Numbered from the stretch's first letter, positions 18,646 to 29,455 are shown. The stretch: DNA of 64,000 nucleotides from Haemophilus parainfluenzae ATCC 33392 (GCF_031191205.1 NZ_CP133470.1:1743501-1807500), one strand, 5' to 3'. Made by a program: numbers and translations. Notes: generated from the letters alone by a model not told the origin.

Positions 18646-19590
18646 TTAAAAAGAATCGTGATATTTCACTAAATCTTCGCGGCTAATGGCAAATACACCC
18701 AGGCCACCATTTTTTAGTTCAACCCATTCAAATGGCACATCTGGATATTGCTCGATAAGGCTTACCATGCTGTTGCCCACTTCACAAATGAGCATGCCAT
18801 TTGGCGTTAAATAATCTGGTGCTTGTTTTAAAATTTGTTTTGTAATTTCTAACCCATCAACACCTGAACCTAAGGCTAACTCAGGTTCATAGTGGAATTC
18901 TTCCGGCATATCTGCCAAATCTTCTTCATCCACATAAGGCGGATTGGTGACGATTAAATCATATTGTTGACCGAAGAGATTTTGGAATAAATCTGATTGA
19001 ATCGGGAAAACACGATGTTCTAATTGGTGGCGTGCAATATTGATTTCAGCCACATTTAATGCATCCACAGAAAGATCGACCGCATCTACTTCCGCTTCAG
19101 GAAAGGCTTCAGCTGTTGCGATTGCAATACAACCACTGCCAGTACAAAGATCTAAAATACGTTTGGGTTCAGATTTTAAAAGCGGAGCAAATTTATCTTG
19201 GATTAATGCGCTAATTGGCGAGCGAGGAATAATTGTGCGCTCATCCACATAAAACTCTAATCCGCAGAACCACGCACTATTCGTTAAATAAGCGACTGGC
19301 ACACGTTGTTCGATACGACTTAAAACTAATTGTACTAAAGTTTCTTTTTCTGAATGAGTAAGTTTACTGTTAAACAAATCTTGTGGTAAATCGAGCGGTA
19401 ATTGAAGCCCCGCAAGGACTAATTGAAGGCTTTCATCCCACGCATTGTCATGGCCTTGCCCGTAGTAAATATCAGAACGGTTAAATGTGCTGTATGTCCA
19501 GCGTAAAAAATCTTGAATAGTTGTTAATTCACTTGCCACATTATCTTCTAAAATTGTCGCAACAAGTTCTTGATTGTGTAAGGTTTCCAT
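18646..19590 (-). CDS. prmB: Ribosomal protein L3 glutamine methyltransferase
   Basis: SAM-dependent enzyme that N5-methylates a glutamine of ribosomal protein L3. I take the ATG at 19590 ([10 protein letters not shown]) with GAGG eight bases upstream; an in-frame TTG at 19602 also exists but has no SD. The 315-residue protein has an N-terminal helical domain, SAM motif I DLCTGSGC (147-154) and the catalytic NPPY at 216-219, the hallmark of HemK/PrmB glutamine methylases. It is divergent from smrB across an 84-base promoter region. Confidence 0.93.
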   Translation of the reverse strand: METLHNQELVATILEDNVASELTTIQDFLRWTYSTFNRSDIYYGQGHDNAWDESLQLVLAGLQLPLDLPQDLFNSKLTHSEKETLVQLVLSRIEQRVPVAYLTNSAWFCGLEFYVDERTIIPRSPISALIQDKFAPLLKSEPKRILDLCTGSGCIAIATAEAFPEAEVDAVDLSVDALNVAEINIARHQLEHRVFPIQSDLFQNLFGQQYDLIVTNPPYVDEEDLADMPEEFHYEPELALGSGVDGLEITKQILKQAPDYLTPNGMLICEVGNSMVSLIEQYPDVPFEWVELKNGGLGVFAISREDLVKYHDSF

Positions 19591-19674
19591 TTTGTGCCTC
19601 AATAAAAATTTTGGCTAGTTATACCATAGAATAGATGTGCTATCATTAAGCAAAATAACAAATTGAGAAAAATA

Positions 19675-20184
19675 ATGACAGAACCAGATGATTTTGATCT
19701 TTTTCGGGCAGAAACCAAAGGGATCAAACCTATTAAGCAAGATACCTTTGTGGCACCTCGTCAAAAGAGCGGTCAAAAAAAATCCCATTTACGTGATATT
19801 CGAGAAAAAGAAGATACGCTTTTCTATTTTTCTGATGAGTATGAACCCTTGCTAAATGAACATGATGGTGTCATCAAATATTTACGCGAAGGGGAAGATA
19901 GCCATTTATTGAAACAACTTCGTCGTGGCGATTTTTCACCTGAATTATTTTTGGATTTACATGGTTTAACCCGTGAACAAGCCAAAATGGAATTGGCAGC
20001 ACTGTTGTTAGCTTGTGAAGATGAGCATGTTTATTGCGCGAGCATCATGACCGGCTATGGCACGTTTACGTTGAAAAAACAAATTCCACGTTGGTTAGTT
20101 CAGCATCCTAAAGTACGAGCGTTACACCAAGCTCCCAAAGAATGGGGCGGAGAAGCGGCGATACTCATTTTAGTGGATGTATAA
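19675..20184 (+). CDS. smrB: SmrB, Smr-domain ribosome-rescue endonuclease
   Basis: In E. coli SmrB cleaves mRNA at collided ribosomes. I use the ATG at 19675 (MTEPDDFDLF) rather than a TTG 12 bases earlier; the result is 169 residues. An N-terminal tail (1-60) is followed by the Smr domain with catalytic LDLHGL (93-98) and 'TGYGTFTLKKQIPRWL'. The usual H-G-x-G of that second motif reads TGYG here, a small deviation. It ends in a terminator shared with argS. Confidence 0.9.
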   Translation: MTEPDDFDLFRAETKGIKPIKQDTFVAPRQKSGQKKSHLRDIREKEDTLFYFSDEYEPLLNEHDGVIKYLREGEDSHLLKQLRRGDFSPELFLDLHGLTREQAKMELAALLLACEDEHVYCASIMTGYGTFTLKKQIPRWLVQHPKVRALHQAPKEWGGEAAILILVDV

Positions 20185-20186
20185 AG

Positions 20187-20220
20187 AAAAAGTGCGGTCG
20201 AAATTGACCGCACTTTTTTT
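20187..20220. terminator. Bidirectional terminator between smrB and argS
   Basis: AAAAAGTGCGGTC (20187-20199) pairs with GACCGCACTTTTT (20206-20218) around GAAATT. The argS stop codon overlaps its edge. Both arms are uptake signals. Confidence 0.9.
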
Positions 20221-21952
20221 ACATTTTTTCGATTGTCTTAATGCCTAATAACGCTAAACCTTGTTTTAAGGTTTTCTCTGTAAGAGAAGCGAGTTTTAAA
20301 CGGCTTAATTTTACGTTTTCATCTTCTGCATTTAAGATTGGGCAGTGTTCATAGAATGAAGAGAATATCCCCGCCAACTCATATAAATAAGCACAGAGCA
20401 CATGCGGTGTTCCTTCTTTGCCCACCGTTTGAACCGCTTCTTCAAATTGAAGCAATTTGATCGCTAATGCACGTTCTTTTTCATCTGAAAGCTGAATTTT
20501 CGCTTCTGCAAGAGCGGTTGGATTCACATCTGCTTTATTGAAGATTGAACGAATACGCGTATAAGCATATTGCATATAAGGCGCGGTATTACCTTCAAAA
20601 CTGAGCATATTATCCCAATCGAACACATAGTCAGTTGTGCGGTTTTTGGAAAGATCCGCATATTTCACCGAGCCAATACCCACCGCTTCAATAACCGCAG
20701 TTTTTTCTTCATCAGATAAGTTGGTATTTTTCTCGTTGATTAATACAGTGGCACGTTCAATAGCTTCATCTAATAAATCTGCTAATTTTACGGTGCCGCC
20801 AGTACGAGTTTTGAATGGTTTACCATCTTTACCCAACATCATACCGAAGTTTTTATGTTCAAGTGAGAAGCTGTCTGGCACATAACCTGCTTTACGCGTA
20901 ATTAACCACGCTTGTTGCATGTGTTGGCTTTGGCGTGTATCAGAGAACACTAATGCGCGATCCGCTTTTAAGGTTTCATAACGATATTTAGCCGCCGCGA
21001 TATCGGTAGTGGTATAAAGGAAACCGCCATCTTTCTTCTGAACGATAACGCCCATCGGTTCGCCTTCTTTGTTTTTGAATTCATCAAGATAAACGACCAA
21101 TGCACCTTCATCTTCAACTGCTAAACCTTGTTTTTTCAGATCTTCAACGATAGCAGGTAACATCGGGTTATAAAGACTTTCACCCATCACATCTTTTTCG
21201 GTCAACGTGACATTCAAACGATCATAGTTACGTTGATTTTGTTGCATGGTGATATCAACTAATTTTTTCCACATTGTACGGCAATATTCATCTCCACCTT
21301 GCAATTTCACCACATAGTTACGGGCTTTTTCAGCGAAAGCTTCATCTTCATCATAATGTTTTTTCGCTTCGCGATAGAATGCTTCAAGATCTTGAAGTTC
21401 CATTTCGCTTGCGTGTTCATTTTCCATTTTTTCAAGATAAGCAATAAGCATACCAAATTGCGTACCCCAGTCACCCACGTGATTCGCACGAATAACGTTG
21501 TGACCTAAAAATTCAAGGGTACGAACAACGGCATCACCGATTATGGTAGAACGTAAGTGACCTACGTGCATTTCTTTCGCAACGTTTGGTGAAGAATAAT
21601 CAATCACGATGGTTTGTTTTTCATTTGCGCTGACACCAAGATTTTGATCTTTTAATGCAGCAGAAACGTTATTCGCTAACCAAGTTGGATTTAAGAAAAT
21701 ATTAATAAAACCTGGACCAGCAATTTCAGTTTTTTCTGCGACATCAGAAAGATCAGCATGATCTAATACTTTTTGTGCAAATTCACGTGGATTTAAACCT
21801 AGTTTTTTAGCAGCAGCCATGATGCCGTTTGCTTGGTAATCGCCAAATTGTGGTTTACCTGATTGGCGAATAAGCGCATCACATTGTTCATCTGCGCCAG
21901 CAGCAATCATCGCTTGTTTAATTTTATCGGATAAAATAGATTGAATATTCAC
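20219..21952 (-). CDS. argS: Arginyl-tRNA synthetase
   Basis: Class I synthetase charging tRNA-Arg. The 577 residues match E. coli ArgS. It has the N-terminal Arg-tRNA-binding domain (1-100), the HIGH motif HVGH at 129-132 and the C-terminal DALR anticodon domain ('[19 protein letters not shown]' onward). Like most ArgS it lacks a canonical KMSKS. The start is GTG with AGGA seven bases upstream (AGGAAAAACC), an unusual but well-supported choice because it begins MNIQSIL as in relatives. It is divergent from yecM, as in enterobacteria. Confidence 0.95.
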   Translation of the reverse strand: MNIQSILSDKIKQAMIAAGADEQCDALIRQSGKPQFGDYQANGIMAAAKKLGLNPREFAQKVLDHADLSDVAEKTEIAGPGFINIFLNPTWLANNVSAALKDQNLGVSANEKQTIVIDYSSPNVAKEMHVGHLRSTIIGDAVVRTLEFLGHNVIRANHVGDWGTQFGMLIAYLEKMENEHASEMELQDLEAFYREAKKHYDEDEAFAEKARNYVVKLQGGDEYCRTMWKKLVDITMQQNQRNYDRLNVTLTEKDVMGESLYNPMLPAIVEDLKKQGLAVEDEGALVVYLDEFKNKEGEPMGVIVQKKDGGFLYTTTDIAAAKYRYETLKADRALVFSDTRQSQHMQQAWLITRKAGYVPDSFSLEHKNFGMMLGKDGKPFKTRTGGTVKLADLLDEAIERATVLINEKNTNLSDEEKTAVIEAVGIGSVKYADLSKNRTTDYVFDWDNMLSFEGNTAPYMQYAYTRIRSIFNKADVNPTALAEAKIQLSDEKERALAIKLLQFEEAVQTVGKEGTPHVLCAYLYELAGIFSSFYEHCPILNAEDENVKLSRLKLASLTEKTLKQGLALLGIKTIEKM

Positions 21953-22040
21953 GGTTTTTCCTAATCTTGAAATTGAATAATGAAAATAATCGGCTATGAT
22001 ACCGTTGTTTATAGATTTCTCAAAGTAAGAGCAGGAGAAA

Positions 22041-22610
22041 ATGTCAAATTTAATGGAAAAATCGACCGCACTTTATCAGGAGTTGCCTTTATTTCAGGAA
22101 AAAATTCAGCAATTAGCTGCCGTCATGAAAGTGAATTTAGCGGATTATCAAATTGATCATTTAGCTTTAAGAGCAAATACTGAAGAAAAAGCAAAAAATT
22201 GGCTGACAGAGTTATTAAAGTGCGGTAGAATTTTAAGCGATAATATCGTCAATGGGCGTCCTATCTATTTGATTGAATTAGATGAGCCAGTTGATTTCAT
22301 TGGTCAGCCTGTCGATGTTATTGAATTACCGTTTCCTAAAAATAAACAATATCCCCAAGAAACTTGGGAACATATTGAAATTGTAATGCCGCTTTTATCT
22401 CATGAATCTGTTGAGGATTGGGTTAATCGAATTTGCAATACATTTTTATGGAAGGAACTAACTCAATTAACCATGAAGGTGAGCGAACCTAAGGTGGAAG
22501 GGGAGCAATTGCCCAATCCATCCATTGCAGTGAGTTTTGTTGATAAAACAGAAAATCACGTTTGCATAAAGGTTCATCCTTATACAATAAAGAAAATACT
22601 CGAGGTTTAG
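22041..22610 (+). CDS. yecM: YecM-family protein
   Basis: A 189-residue protein of the YecM family (vicinal-oxygen-chelate-like fold, predicted metal binding), of unknown function. Family residues include '[11 protein letters not shown]', '[12 protein letters not shown]' and '[21 protein letters not shown]', with His and Glu as likely metal ligands. It is divergent from argS, the same neighbour as in E. coli. Two uptake signals lie in the gene (near 22066 and 22220, the latter imperfect in its tail). SD GCAGGAG. Confidence 0.88.
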   Translation: MSNLMEKSTALYQELPLFQEKIQQLAAVMKVNLADYQIDHLALRANTEEKAKNWLTELLKCGRILSDNIVNGRPIYLIELDEPVDFIGQPVDVIELPFPKNKQYPQETWEHIEIVMPLLSHESVEDWVNRICNTFLWKELTQLTMKVSEPKVEGEQLPNPSIAVSFVDKTENHVCIKVHPYTIKKILEV

Positions 22611-22614
22611 TGTA

Positions 22615-22914
22615 ATGAAAAAAATTACCTTAGCATTAACTGTCTTATTAAGTTTAGGTTTATCAGCTTGTTCATCTCAATCACAAAAAGATGAAAGCGC
22701 TTATAAAGGTCAAGTTATCTTCACCGAATTCCAAGGTGATGATGTAAAATTAACCGTTCGTAAAAACGACTGCTCATACAAACAAGAAGGTGAAACAGAA
22801 GTTATCGTTCACAAATACGATTCAACTTTAGTAACTGGTGCTTGTGTGAAAGTATCTGACAACGGTCAAGGCGTGAAAAACGTTTCAACTTGGTCTCCAA
22901 GAAACCCAATCTAA
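22615..22914 (+). CDS. Small lipoprotein, unknown function
   Basis: A 99-residue predicted lipoprotein: a signal peptide of 18 residues ends in LSAC, so Cys19 would be lipidated. The mature part is short and charged ('GQVIFTEFQGDDVKLTVRKNDCSYKQ') and contains two further cysteines (in NDCSY and TGACVK), which could form a disulfide in the periplasm. It starts 4 bases after yecM and lies 23 bases before the SlyB-like gene, so the three may be co-transcribed. I do not recognise the family. Confidence 0.8.
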   Translation: MKKITLALTVLLSLGLSACSSQSQKDESAYKGQVIFTEFQGDDVKLTVRKNDCSYKQEGETEVIVHKYDSTLVTGACVKVSDNGQGVKNVSTWSPRNPI

Positions 22915-22937
22915 TTCATTTTTAGAAGGTTAGTTTT

Positions 22938-23402
22938 ATGAAAAAAGTAACAGTAGCATTAGCACTTATGATGTCTATCGGCTTAACCGGTTGTGCAAAC
23001 ACTGATATTTTTAGCGGTGATGTGTATGAAGCTGGACAAGCAAAAGAAGCGCGTTCAATTAGCTATGGTACTATTGTTTCTGTTCGTCCTGTTAAAATCC
23101 AAGCGGATAATCCAGGTGTAATCGGTACAGTTGGTGGTGGTGCTTTAGGTGGTATCGCTGGTAGTACAATTGGCGGTGGCACTGGACAAGCAATTGCAAC
23201 TGCAGTAGGTGCAATTGGTGGGGCGATTATTGGTAGCAAAGCTGAAGAGAAAATGAGCCAAGTTAATGGTGCAGAGCTTGTTATCAGAAAAGATAATAGA
23301 GAAGAGATCGTTGTGGTTCAAAAAGCCGATCCAAGTTTTCAAGCTGGTCGTCGCGTAAGAATCGTTGGCGGTTCATCATTAAATGTTTCTGTTATCAACT
23401 AA
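22938..23402 (+). CDS. slyB: SlyB/Pcp-type outer-membrane lipoprotein
   Basis: A 154-residue lipoprotein with lipobox LTGC (Cys19) and a central glycine-zipper (about 60-95, 'GGGALGGIAGSTIGGG'), typical of the 15-kDa Pcp/SlyB family, peptidoglycan-associated outer-membrane proteins. In enterobacteria SlyB forms stress-induced rings around outer-membrane proteins. The C-terminal beta-rich part (100-154) is complete. Its signal peptide resembles that of the lipoprotein just upstream. It is followed by a terminator. Confidence 0.9.
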   Translation: MKKVTVALALMMSIGLTGCANTDIFSGDVYEAGQAKEARSISYGTIVSVRPVKIQADNPGVIGTVGGGALGGIAGSTIGGGTGQAIATAVGAIGGAIIGSKAEEKMSQVNGAELVIRKDNREEIVVVQKADPSFQAGRRVRIVGGSSLNVSVIN

Positions 23403-23418
23403 CTAAAGCTAGAAATAG

Positions 23419-23453
23419 AAAAAAAGCGAGCCATAATAAGGTTCGCTTTTTTT
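23419..23453 (+). terminator. Terminator of the slyB unit
   Basis: GCGAGCC (23426-23432) pairs with GGTTCGC (23440-23446), extended by A and T runs on either side. Confidence 0.85.
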
Positions 23454-23471
23454 ATGTTTTAAATCAAAAGA

Positions 23472-23480
23472 AAGTGCGGT
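23472..23480 (+). repeat. DNA uptake signal sequence
   Basis: Single AAGTGCGGT in the dapD leader with a T-rich tail. Confidence 0.85.
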
Positions 23481-23552
23481 TGTTTTTTGCTTGAAAGTCA
23501 AAAATATGATACAACTATCAACCGTTATTTCACATCAACAATAGGAAGCAAA

Positions 23553-24380
23553 ATGTCAAATTTACAACAAGTTATTGAAGCTGCATTTGAAAAACGTGCG
23601 GAAATTACCCCTAAAACAGTTGATGCACAAACTCGTGCAGCAATCGAAGAAGTGATCGAAGGATTAGATAGCGGTAAATACCGTGTTGCAGAAAAGATTG
23701 ATGGTGAATGGGTGACTCACCAATGGTTGAAAAAAGCAGTATTATTATCTTTCCGTATCAATGATAACCAAATCATTGATGGTGCAGAAACCAAATACTA
23801 TGACAAAGTAGCATTAAAATTTGCTGACTATACCGAAGAGCGTTTTGCTCAAGAAGGTTTCCGTGTCGTACCTTCTGCAACAGTACGTAAAGGCGCATAC
23901 ATTTCTAAAAACTGTGTATTGATGCCTTCTTATGTCAATATCGGTGCATATGTGGGTGAAGGTACCATGGTTGATACATGGGCAACTGTTGGTTCATGTG
24001 CGCAAATTGGTAAAAATGTACACTTATCTGGTGGTGTAGGCATCGGTGGTGTATTAGAGCCATTACAAGCAAACCCAACCATTATTGGCGATAACTGTTT
24101 TATCGGTGCACGTTCTGAAGTGGTTGAAGGCGTGATTGTTGAAGATGGTTGTGTGATCTCTATGGGCGTATTCATTGGTCAATCAACTAAAATCTATGAT
24201 CGTGAAACGGGTGAAGTGTTCTACGGTCGCGTTCCTGCGGGTTCTGTGGTTGTTTCAGGTAGCCTTCCATCAAAATGTGGTAAATACAGCTTATACTGTG
24301 CAGTGATCGTGAAAAAAGTTGATGCAAAAACTTTAGGTAAAGTGGGTATCAATGAGTTATTACGTTCTATTGAAGAGTAA
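23553..24380 (+). CDS. dapD: Tetrahydrodipicolinate N-succinyltransferase
   Basis: Succinyl-CoA-dependent enzyme of the diaminopimelate/lysine pathway. I start at the ATG at 23553 ([15 protein letters not shown]) with AGGAAG upstream, giving 275 residues as in the family; the open frame extends further upstream but has no support. The left-handed beta-helix hexapeptide region (about 105-235) is clear: '[20 protein letters not shown]', '[17 protein letters not shown]', '[14 protein letters not shown]'. It works in the same pathway as dapB at 49866. Confidence 0.96.
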   Translation: MSNLQQVIEAAFEKRAEITPKTVDAQTRAAIEEVIEGLDSGKYRVAEKIDGEWVTHQWLKKAVLLSFRINDNQIIDGAETKYYDKVALKFADYTEERFAQEGFRVVPSATVRKGAYISKNCVLMPSYVNIGAYVGEGTMVDTWATVGSCAQIGKNVHLSGGVGIGGVLEPLQANPTIIGDNCFIGARSEVVEGVIVEDGCVISMGVFIGQSTKIYDRETGEVFYGRVPAGSVVVSGSLPSKCGKYSLYCAVIVKKVDAKTLGKVGINELLRSIEE

Positions 24381-24395
24381 TTAAAATACTATAAA

Positions 24396-24430
24396 AAATG
24401 ACCGCACTTTATGTGACAAAGTGCGGTCAT
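24396..24430. terminator. Bidirectional terminator between dapD and tehB
   Basis: AATGACCGCACTTT (24396-24409) and AAAGTGCGGTCATT (24417-24430) form a 14-bp perfect stem from two uptake signals, with T-rich flank on the plus side. Confidence 0.85.
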
Positions 24431-24451
24431 TTTCTTTTCTAAATTAGCGAA

Positions 24452-25312
24452 TTATTTTTTTCTTGCTAACATTGTCGCAAATTTTAACTTAATGCGATTG
24501 CCGTTTTCGTCGGTTTTATGTAATTCGCCCATATTTTCGTTATATTCTAAGAATTCCCAATCTTTATAATATTCTTTCAATTCACCTTCAGAGAATGTAA
24601 ATGAGAACGGAAGTGGACAAGGCACCTCAGGTGTAGACATTGCGGCTACAATTAAGTTGTAACCACCTGGGTTGGTGTGTTCTTGCATATTCTTAATAAT
24701 AGCTGGAATTCGCTCACGATTTAAGAACATAAATACCACGGTTGATACAATAAAGTCGTAGTTTTCTTGAATATTAGCGGTGTTAATATCATAAACAGCA
24801 GTTTTGATATTTAAGTTTTCTTTATCTTTAGTTTCGTTTAAGAAGGCAATGCTGTTTTCGTTGTGATCCCAAGAAGTCACATCATAACCTTTTAAACTTA
24901 AATAAAGGGAGTTACGACCTTGTCCGCAACCTAAATCTAACACTTTGCAAGGCTTAATAATTTTAGCGGCATCAACCACATCACCGTGCGTTGCAGTCAT
25001 GTTGTATTTTTTGCTGAAATAGTCTTCTTTTTTGCAATAAAAACCAAGCGTACATTCTAAGTCATCAGAAAGGGCTTCAACTCGATGCCAGGCTTGTGGC
25101 TCGACAAACGGAATGTTACTTTCTGGCGTGAAAATATGCTCAGTAATAATATCACCATCTTCAGTTAGCTCATAAAACTTAAGCTTACCTTTCAATACTG
25201 TAAGTTTGCCCCAAGTGCCCACTTTAGTATTGTGTTTTTCTTGGAACATTTTAGGTAGTTTATCTTTTGTCCAAACCGGCATTTGTTTATAGCAGATAAG
25301 TTCGTTTGTCAT
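24452..25312 (-). CDS. tehB: TehB, tellurite-resistance SAM-dependent methyltransferase
   Basis: A 286-residue two-domain protein: an N-terminal cupin-like domain (about 1-95, 'WGKLTVLKGKLKFYEL', 'EPQAWHRVE') fused to a class I methyltransferase domain (about 100-286) with SAM motif VLDLGCGQG (124-132). In H. influenzae TehB has been linked to resistance to tellurite and oxidants. The length equals the Haemophilus two-domain form and exceeds E. coli TehB (~197), which lacks the first domain. SD AAAGGAA. Single gene on the minus strand. Confidence 0.92.
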   Translation of the reverse strand: MTNELICYKQMPVWTKDKLPKMFQEKHNTKVGTWGKLTVLKGKLKFYELTEDGDIITEHIFTPESNIPFVEPQAWHRVEALSDDLECTLGFYCKKEDYFSKKYNMTATHGDVVDAAKIIKPCKVLDLGCGQGRNSLYLSLKGYDVTSWDHNENSIAFLNETKDKENLNIKTAVYDINTANIQENYDFIVSTVVFMFLNRERIPAIIKNMQEHTNPGGYNLIVAAMSTPEVPCPLPFSFTFSEGELKEYYKDWEFLEYNENMGELHKTDENGNRIKLKFATMLARKK

Positions 25313-25383
25313 AATGAATTCCTTTTAATTTGCGTGATAAATAACTGATTGATATGGTAGGGTATTTAACTCTACTTGGCAAT

Positions 25384-25406
25384 AAAAAAGGCGACCGAAG
25401 TCGCCT
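25384..25406 (-). terminator. Terminator of metG
   Basis: Minus-strand AGGCGAC, tetraloop TTCG, GTCGCCT and six T: a very stable hairpin 11 bases after the metG stop. Confidence 0.9.
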
Positions 25407-25416
25407 AAATATTAAA

Positions 25417-27465
25417 TTATTTTACTTGCATACCGGCAGTTACACCGCTATCAGCTGAAAGTAAGAATAAATCACTTCCGCCGGTACCAGCAGAAAGAAT
25501 CATCCCTTCTGATACGCCGAATTTCATTTTACGCGGTGCAAGGTTTGCAACCACAATAACAAAACGACCTTCTAATTCTTCAGGTTTGTTGTAAGCAGCT
25601 TTAATACCAGAGAACACTTGGCGAGTATGGTCACCTAAATCTAATTCAAAACGTAAGAGTTTATTTGATTCTGGTACTGCTTCGCATTTCAGTACTTTTG
25701 CCACACGCATATCGATTTTAGCAAAATCATCAATGGTAATAGTGTCAGCAATTGGTTCAACATTTGAAAGTGCGGTCGCTTTTGCCGCTGTTTTTTCTGT
25801 CGCTTTGTTTGCTTCGGCGAAAAGTGCTTTAGTTTCTTCTACAACAGCATCAATTTGTTTTTTCTCTAAACGAGAGAAAAGCGCTTTAAATGGAGTAAGT
25901 TGATGACTTAATAAAGGCTGTGCAATATTATTCCAAGTTAGTTCTGTTTGTAAGAACGCTTCTGCACGTTCAGCCAGTTTTGGGAGAACCGGTTTTAAGT
26001 AAGACATTAATACACGGAAAAGCTCGATACCCATTGAGCAAACCGCTTGTAATTCTGTCTCTTTGCCATCTTCTTTTGCAATGACCCAAGGGGCTTTTTC
26101 ATCGATATATTTATTGGCTTTATCGGTTAATGTCATGATTTCACGAATTGCTTTGTTATATTCGCGGCTTTCATAATAAGTAGCGATTTGTTCAGCTTGT
26201 GCAGTAAATTCAGCAAAAAGTGCTTCGTCTTCTAATTTATCTGCTAATTTGCCTTCAAAGCGTTTCGCAATAAATCCAGCATTACGAGAAGCTAAATTGA
26301 CTAGTTTATTGACGATATCCGTATTGACACGTTGAACAAAATCTTCCAAATTGAAATCAAGATCTTCGATACGATCGTTTAATTTTGCTGCGTAGTAATA
26401 ACGTAAACATTCTGGATCAATATGGTTTAAATAGGTGCTAGCTTGGATAAATGTACCACGTGATTTTGACATTTTGGCGCCATCTACGGTGACATAACCG
26501 TGAGCAAACACATTGGTTGGTTTGCGGTATTCGCTTCCTTCCAACATTGCTGGCCAGAATAGGCTGTGGAAATACACGATATCTTTACCTATAAAGTGAT
26601 AAAGCTCAGCATCGCTGTTTTCTCCCCAGAATTCATTAAAATCAATGCCTTCACGATCGCAGAGATTTTTGAAAGAAGCCATATAGCCAATTGGCGCATC
26701 CAACCAAACATAGAAGAATTTATCTTTTGCACCTGGAATTTCAAAACCAAAATAAGGTGCATCACGAGAGATATCCCATTGTTGTAAACCACTTTCAAAC
26801 CATTCTTGCATTTTGTTTGCAATTTCAGGTTGAAGTGAACCAGAGCGAGTCCATTCTTTTAACATACCTTCAAAAGCAGGCAAGTCAAAGAAGAAATGTT
26901 CAGATTCTTTGATGATTGGTGTTGCACCTGATACAGCTGAACGAGGATTAATTAAATCCATCGGGCTATAAGTCGAAGCACAAACTTCGCAGTTATCACC
27001 GTATTGATCTTCAGCTTTACATTTTGGGCAAGTCCCTTTGACGAAACGATCTGGTAAGAACATGTTCTTTTCAGGATCGAATAACTGAGAAATCACTTTT
27101 GTTTTAATGAAGTCTTTGGCTTTCAATTTATTGTAAATCTCAGCGGTGATCTGTTTATTTTCTTCACTGTGAGTAGAGTGATAGTTATCAAAACTAATAT
27201 TGAAACCAGCAAAATCACGTACGTGATCCGCTTTTGCTTTTGCAATTAATTCTTCTGGTGTAATGCCTAATTTATCGGCATTAAGCATAATTGGTGTGCC
27301 ATGCGCATCATCTGCACAAACAAAATAAATTTTATTGCCACGCATACGTTGGAAACGCACCCAAATATCCGCTTGAATGTGTTCTAACATGTGCCCTAAA
27401 TGAATGGCGCCATTTGCATAAGGTAATGCACAAGTAACTAAAATTTTACGAGGTTGAGTTGTCAT
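25417..27465 (-). CDS. metG: Methionyl-tRNA synthetase
   Basis: Class I synthetase charging both Met tRNAs, including the initiator tRNA encoded at 55953. The 682 residues include HLGH at 22-25, a zinc-knuckle ([17 protein letters not shown], about 146-162), KMSKS near 336, and a C-terminal tRNA-binding dimerisation domain (about 580-682, '[20 protein letters not shown]'). An uptake signal (near 25769) falls in the flexible linker before that domain. It is divergent from mrp. Confidence 0.96.
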   Translation of the reverse strand: MTTQPRKILVTCALPYANGAIHLGHMLEHIQADIWVRFQRMRGNKIYFVCADDAHGTPIMLNADKLGITPEELIAKAKADHVRDFAGFNISFDNYHSTHSEENKQITAEIYNKLKAKDFIKTKVISQLFDPEKNMFLPDRFVKGTCPKCKAEDQYGDNCEVCASTYSPMDLINPRSAVSGATPIIKESEHFFFDLPAFEGMLKEWTRSGSLQPEIANKMQEWFESGLQQWDISRDAPYFGFEIPGAKDKFFYVWLDAPIGYMASFKNLCDREGIDFNEFWGENSDAELYHFIGKDIVYFHSLFWPAMLEGSEYRKPTNVFAHGYVTVDGAKMSKSRGTFIQASTYLNHIDPECLRYYYAAKLNDRIEDLDFNLEDFVQRVNTDIVNKLVNLASRNAGFIAKRFEGKLADKLEDEALFAEFTAQAEQIATYYESREYNKAIREIMTLTDKANKYIDEKAPWVIAKEDGKETELQAVCSMGIELFRVLMSYLKPVLPKLAERAEAFLQTELTWNNIAQPLLSHQLTPFKALFSRLEKKQIDAVVEETKALFAEANKATEKTAAKATALSNVEPIADTITIDDFAKIDMRVAKVLKCEAVPESNKLLRFELDLGDHTRQVFSGIKAAYNKPEELEGRFVIVVANLAPRKMKFGVSEGMILSAGTGGSDLFLLSADSGVTAGMQVK

Positions 27466-27626
27466 TATTTTTCTCTTATTCTTTTTGCAAAAATTGCGAG
27501 TATGTTACCCGATTAGTGCGATTTTTTCTAGTTTAGTTATACTTTTAGCTTAACATTTGAGGTGTAAAAAGGGTAAAATATCCCTGACAAATTTACTCTA
27601 CTACCTACTACTATTAAAGGAATATT

Positions 27627-28739
27627 ATGGCAACTGCTTTTTCTGAAAATTTAACGGCAGAACAACAATCTCAAGTTCTGCAAGTTTTCCAACAATTTCA
27701 ACATCCAAGTTTGCAAAAAGACTTAATCGCATTAAATACTTTGAAGAAAGTTGAAAAAGGCTGTGACGTATTACGTATTGAATTACAATTGCCTTTTGCA
27801 TGGAACACTGGCGTGGAGCAAGTGAAACAGCAACTTTCTGATGCCTTATTAAAAGCAACAGATAGTAAAGAAATCAAATGGGTGGTGAATTATCAAATCG
27901 CAACGTTAAAACGTGCGAATAATCAACCCGCTGTAAAAGGCGTGAAGAACATCATCGCGGTGACTTCGGGTAAAGGCGGAGTAGGGAAATCCTCGGTTTC
28001 TGTGAATCTTGCGCTTGCTTTACAAGCTCAAGGTGCTCGCGTGGGGATTTTAGACGCGGATATTTATGGCCCATCTGTTCCGCATATGTTAGGCGCCCCA
28101 CATCAACGCCCAACTTCACCAGATAACCAACATATCACACCGATTAAAGCACATGGTTTATCTGCAAACTCGATCGGTTTCTTAATGGATGAAGATAATG
28201 CAACTATTTGGCGTGGTCCAATGGCAAGTAGTGCATTAAGTCAGCTTTTAAATGAAACATTATGGGATAGCTTAGATTACTTAGTGATCGATATGCCACC
28301 GGGTACAGGTGATATCCAATTGACCCTTTCACAACAAATCCCTGTAACGGGTGCGGTAGTGGTCACAACACCACAAGATATTGCGTTATTAGATGCGGTG
28401 AAAGGTGTATCGATGTTTGAACGTGTGTCAGTACCAGTGTTAGGTATTGTGGAAAATATGTCTATGCATATTTGTAGCAATTGCGGCCATCACGAAGCGA
28501 TTTTCGGCACTGGTGGTGCAGAGAAAATGGCACAAAAATACAATGTGAAAGTATTAGGTCAGTTACCGTTGAATATCCAAGTTCGTCAAGATTTGGATGC
28601 AGGTAAACCGACCGTAGTTGCTGCACCAGACAGTGAAATTGCGAAATCTTTCTTAGATTTAGCAGAGAAAGTATCAACTGAGCTTTACTGGCAAGGTTCT
28701 GTGATTCCAAGCGAGATTTTATTCCGCGAAGTGAAATAA
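27627..28739 (+). CDS. mrp: Mrp/ApbC iron-sulfur cluster carrier ATPase
   Basis: P-loop ATPase that helps transfer Fe-S clusters to apoproteins. The 370 residues have an N-terminal MIP18-like region (about 10-95), a deviant Walker A SGKGGVGKSS (114-123), 'DADIYGPSVPHMLG', 'DYLVIDMPPGTGD' and the cluster-binding CSNC motif near 282-285. SD AAAGGAA at the right distance. It is divergent from metG, a pairing seen in enterobacteria as well. It ends in a terminator of inverted uptake signals. Confidence 0.94.
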   Translation: MATAFSENLTAEQQSQVLQVFQQFQHPSLQKDLIALNTLKKVEKGCDVLRIELQLPFAWNTGVEQVKQQLSDALLKATDSKEIKWVVNYQIATLKRANNQPAVKGVKNIIAVTSGKGGVGKSSVSVNLALALQAQGARVGILDADIYGPSVPHMLGAPHQRPTSPDNQHITPIKAHGLSANSIGFLMDEDNATIWRGPMASSALSQLLNETLWDSLDYLVIDMPPGTGDIQLTLSQQIPVTGAVVVTTPQDIALLDAVKGVSMFERVSVPVLGIVENMSMHICSNCGHHEAIFGTGGAEKMAQKYNVKVLGQLPLNIQVRQDLDAGKPTVVAAPDSEIAKSFLDLAEKVSTELYWQGSVIPSEILFREVK

Positions 28740-28761
28740 TCACAAAAAATATCATAAAAAT

Positions 28762-28800
28762 TAACCGCACTTTAGGTCATCCAAAGTGCGGTTATTTTTT
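28762..28800. terminator. Bidirectional terminator between mrp and the mutase-like gene
   Basis: TAACCGCACTTT (28762-28773) pairs with AAAGTGCGGTTA (28783-28794), followed by T run; made of two uptake signals. Confidence 0.88.
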
Positions 28801-28813
28801 TAGCTAAATTTGC

Positions 28814-29443
28814 TTATTTTAAATGATCTGCATCATTTATTTTCTCAATGCGAAAACCATTCTCATCGTCATAATGTACAACACTTATTGAGGTATTAAT
28901 GAGCGATACCGATTTATCTTCATCACGGTGATTTTGCCACGTTGCACCGTTTAATAAGGCAAGCAATAAACGCAAGGTATGGCCATGTGACACAATGAGA
29001 ATATTACCTTGATCGTGGATCTTAATAATATCCTGCAATGCTTTCATGGCACGTTCGCCTAATTGTTCAAACGTTTCTCCGCCATTCGCTTGAGCTTTGT
29101 AATTGGCAGGATCTTTAATAAGTTGTTTAAATTCCGGGTGTTCTCTTAACGTATCAACAACTTTGCCTTCCCAAGAACCAAAATATTGTTCATTTAAACC
29201 TTGGTGATGGAAAAGGGGAATATCTCTTTCACCAATAATATGAGAGGCGGTTGCGATAGTGCGGTTTAATATGCTGGAATAAGCAGCAATGAAAGGAATA
29301 TGATTAAGTGCCACACCTGTTTTTTTCGCACCATTAACACCTTCTTCTGTTAAAGGGGAATCGCCATGACCTTGCATTAAACCTTCCGTATTCCAAACAG
29401 TTTTACCGTGGCGAATGAAATAAAAAGTCAGTTGTTTTTTCAT
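28814..29443 (-). CDS. Histidine-phosphatase-family protein (phosphoglycerate mutase-like)
   Basis: A protein of about 209 residues with the RHG motif near the start ('FYFIRHGKTVWN', catalytic His) and the second catalytic His in 'ILIVSHGHTLRLLLALLNG', the layout of the cofactor-dependent phosphoglycerate mutase/acid phosphatase superfamily. Substrate is not decided; GpmB- or CobC-like broad phosphatases are possible. Three in-frame ATGs lie at 29455, 29449 and 29443; I choose 29443 because GGA lies 7 bases upstream. The efflux-operon terminator ends immediately upstream, at 29456. Confidence 0.8.
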   Translation of the reverse strand: MKKQLTFYFIRHGKTVWNTEGLMQGHGDSPLTEEGVNGAKKTGVALNHIPFIAAYSSILNRTIATASHIIGERDIPLFHHQGLNEQYFGSWEGKVVDTLREHPEFKQLIKDPANYKAQANGGETFEQLGERAMKALQDIIKIHDQGNILIVSHGHTLRLLLALLNGATWQNHRDEDKSVSLINTSISVVHYDDENGFRIEKINDADHLK

Positions 29444-29455
29444 TTTCATGTCCAT

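Noticed and set aside
19590..19602. PrmB start at the TTG at 19602
   Set aside because: The ATG at 19590 has GAGG at the right distance; the TTG itself forms part of that leader.
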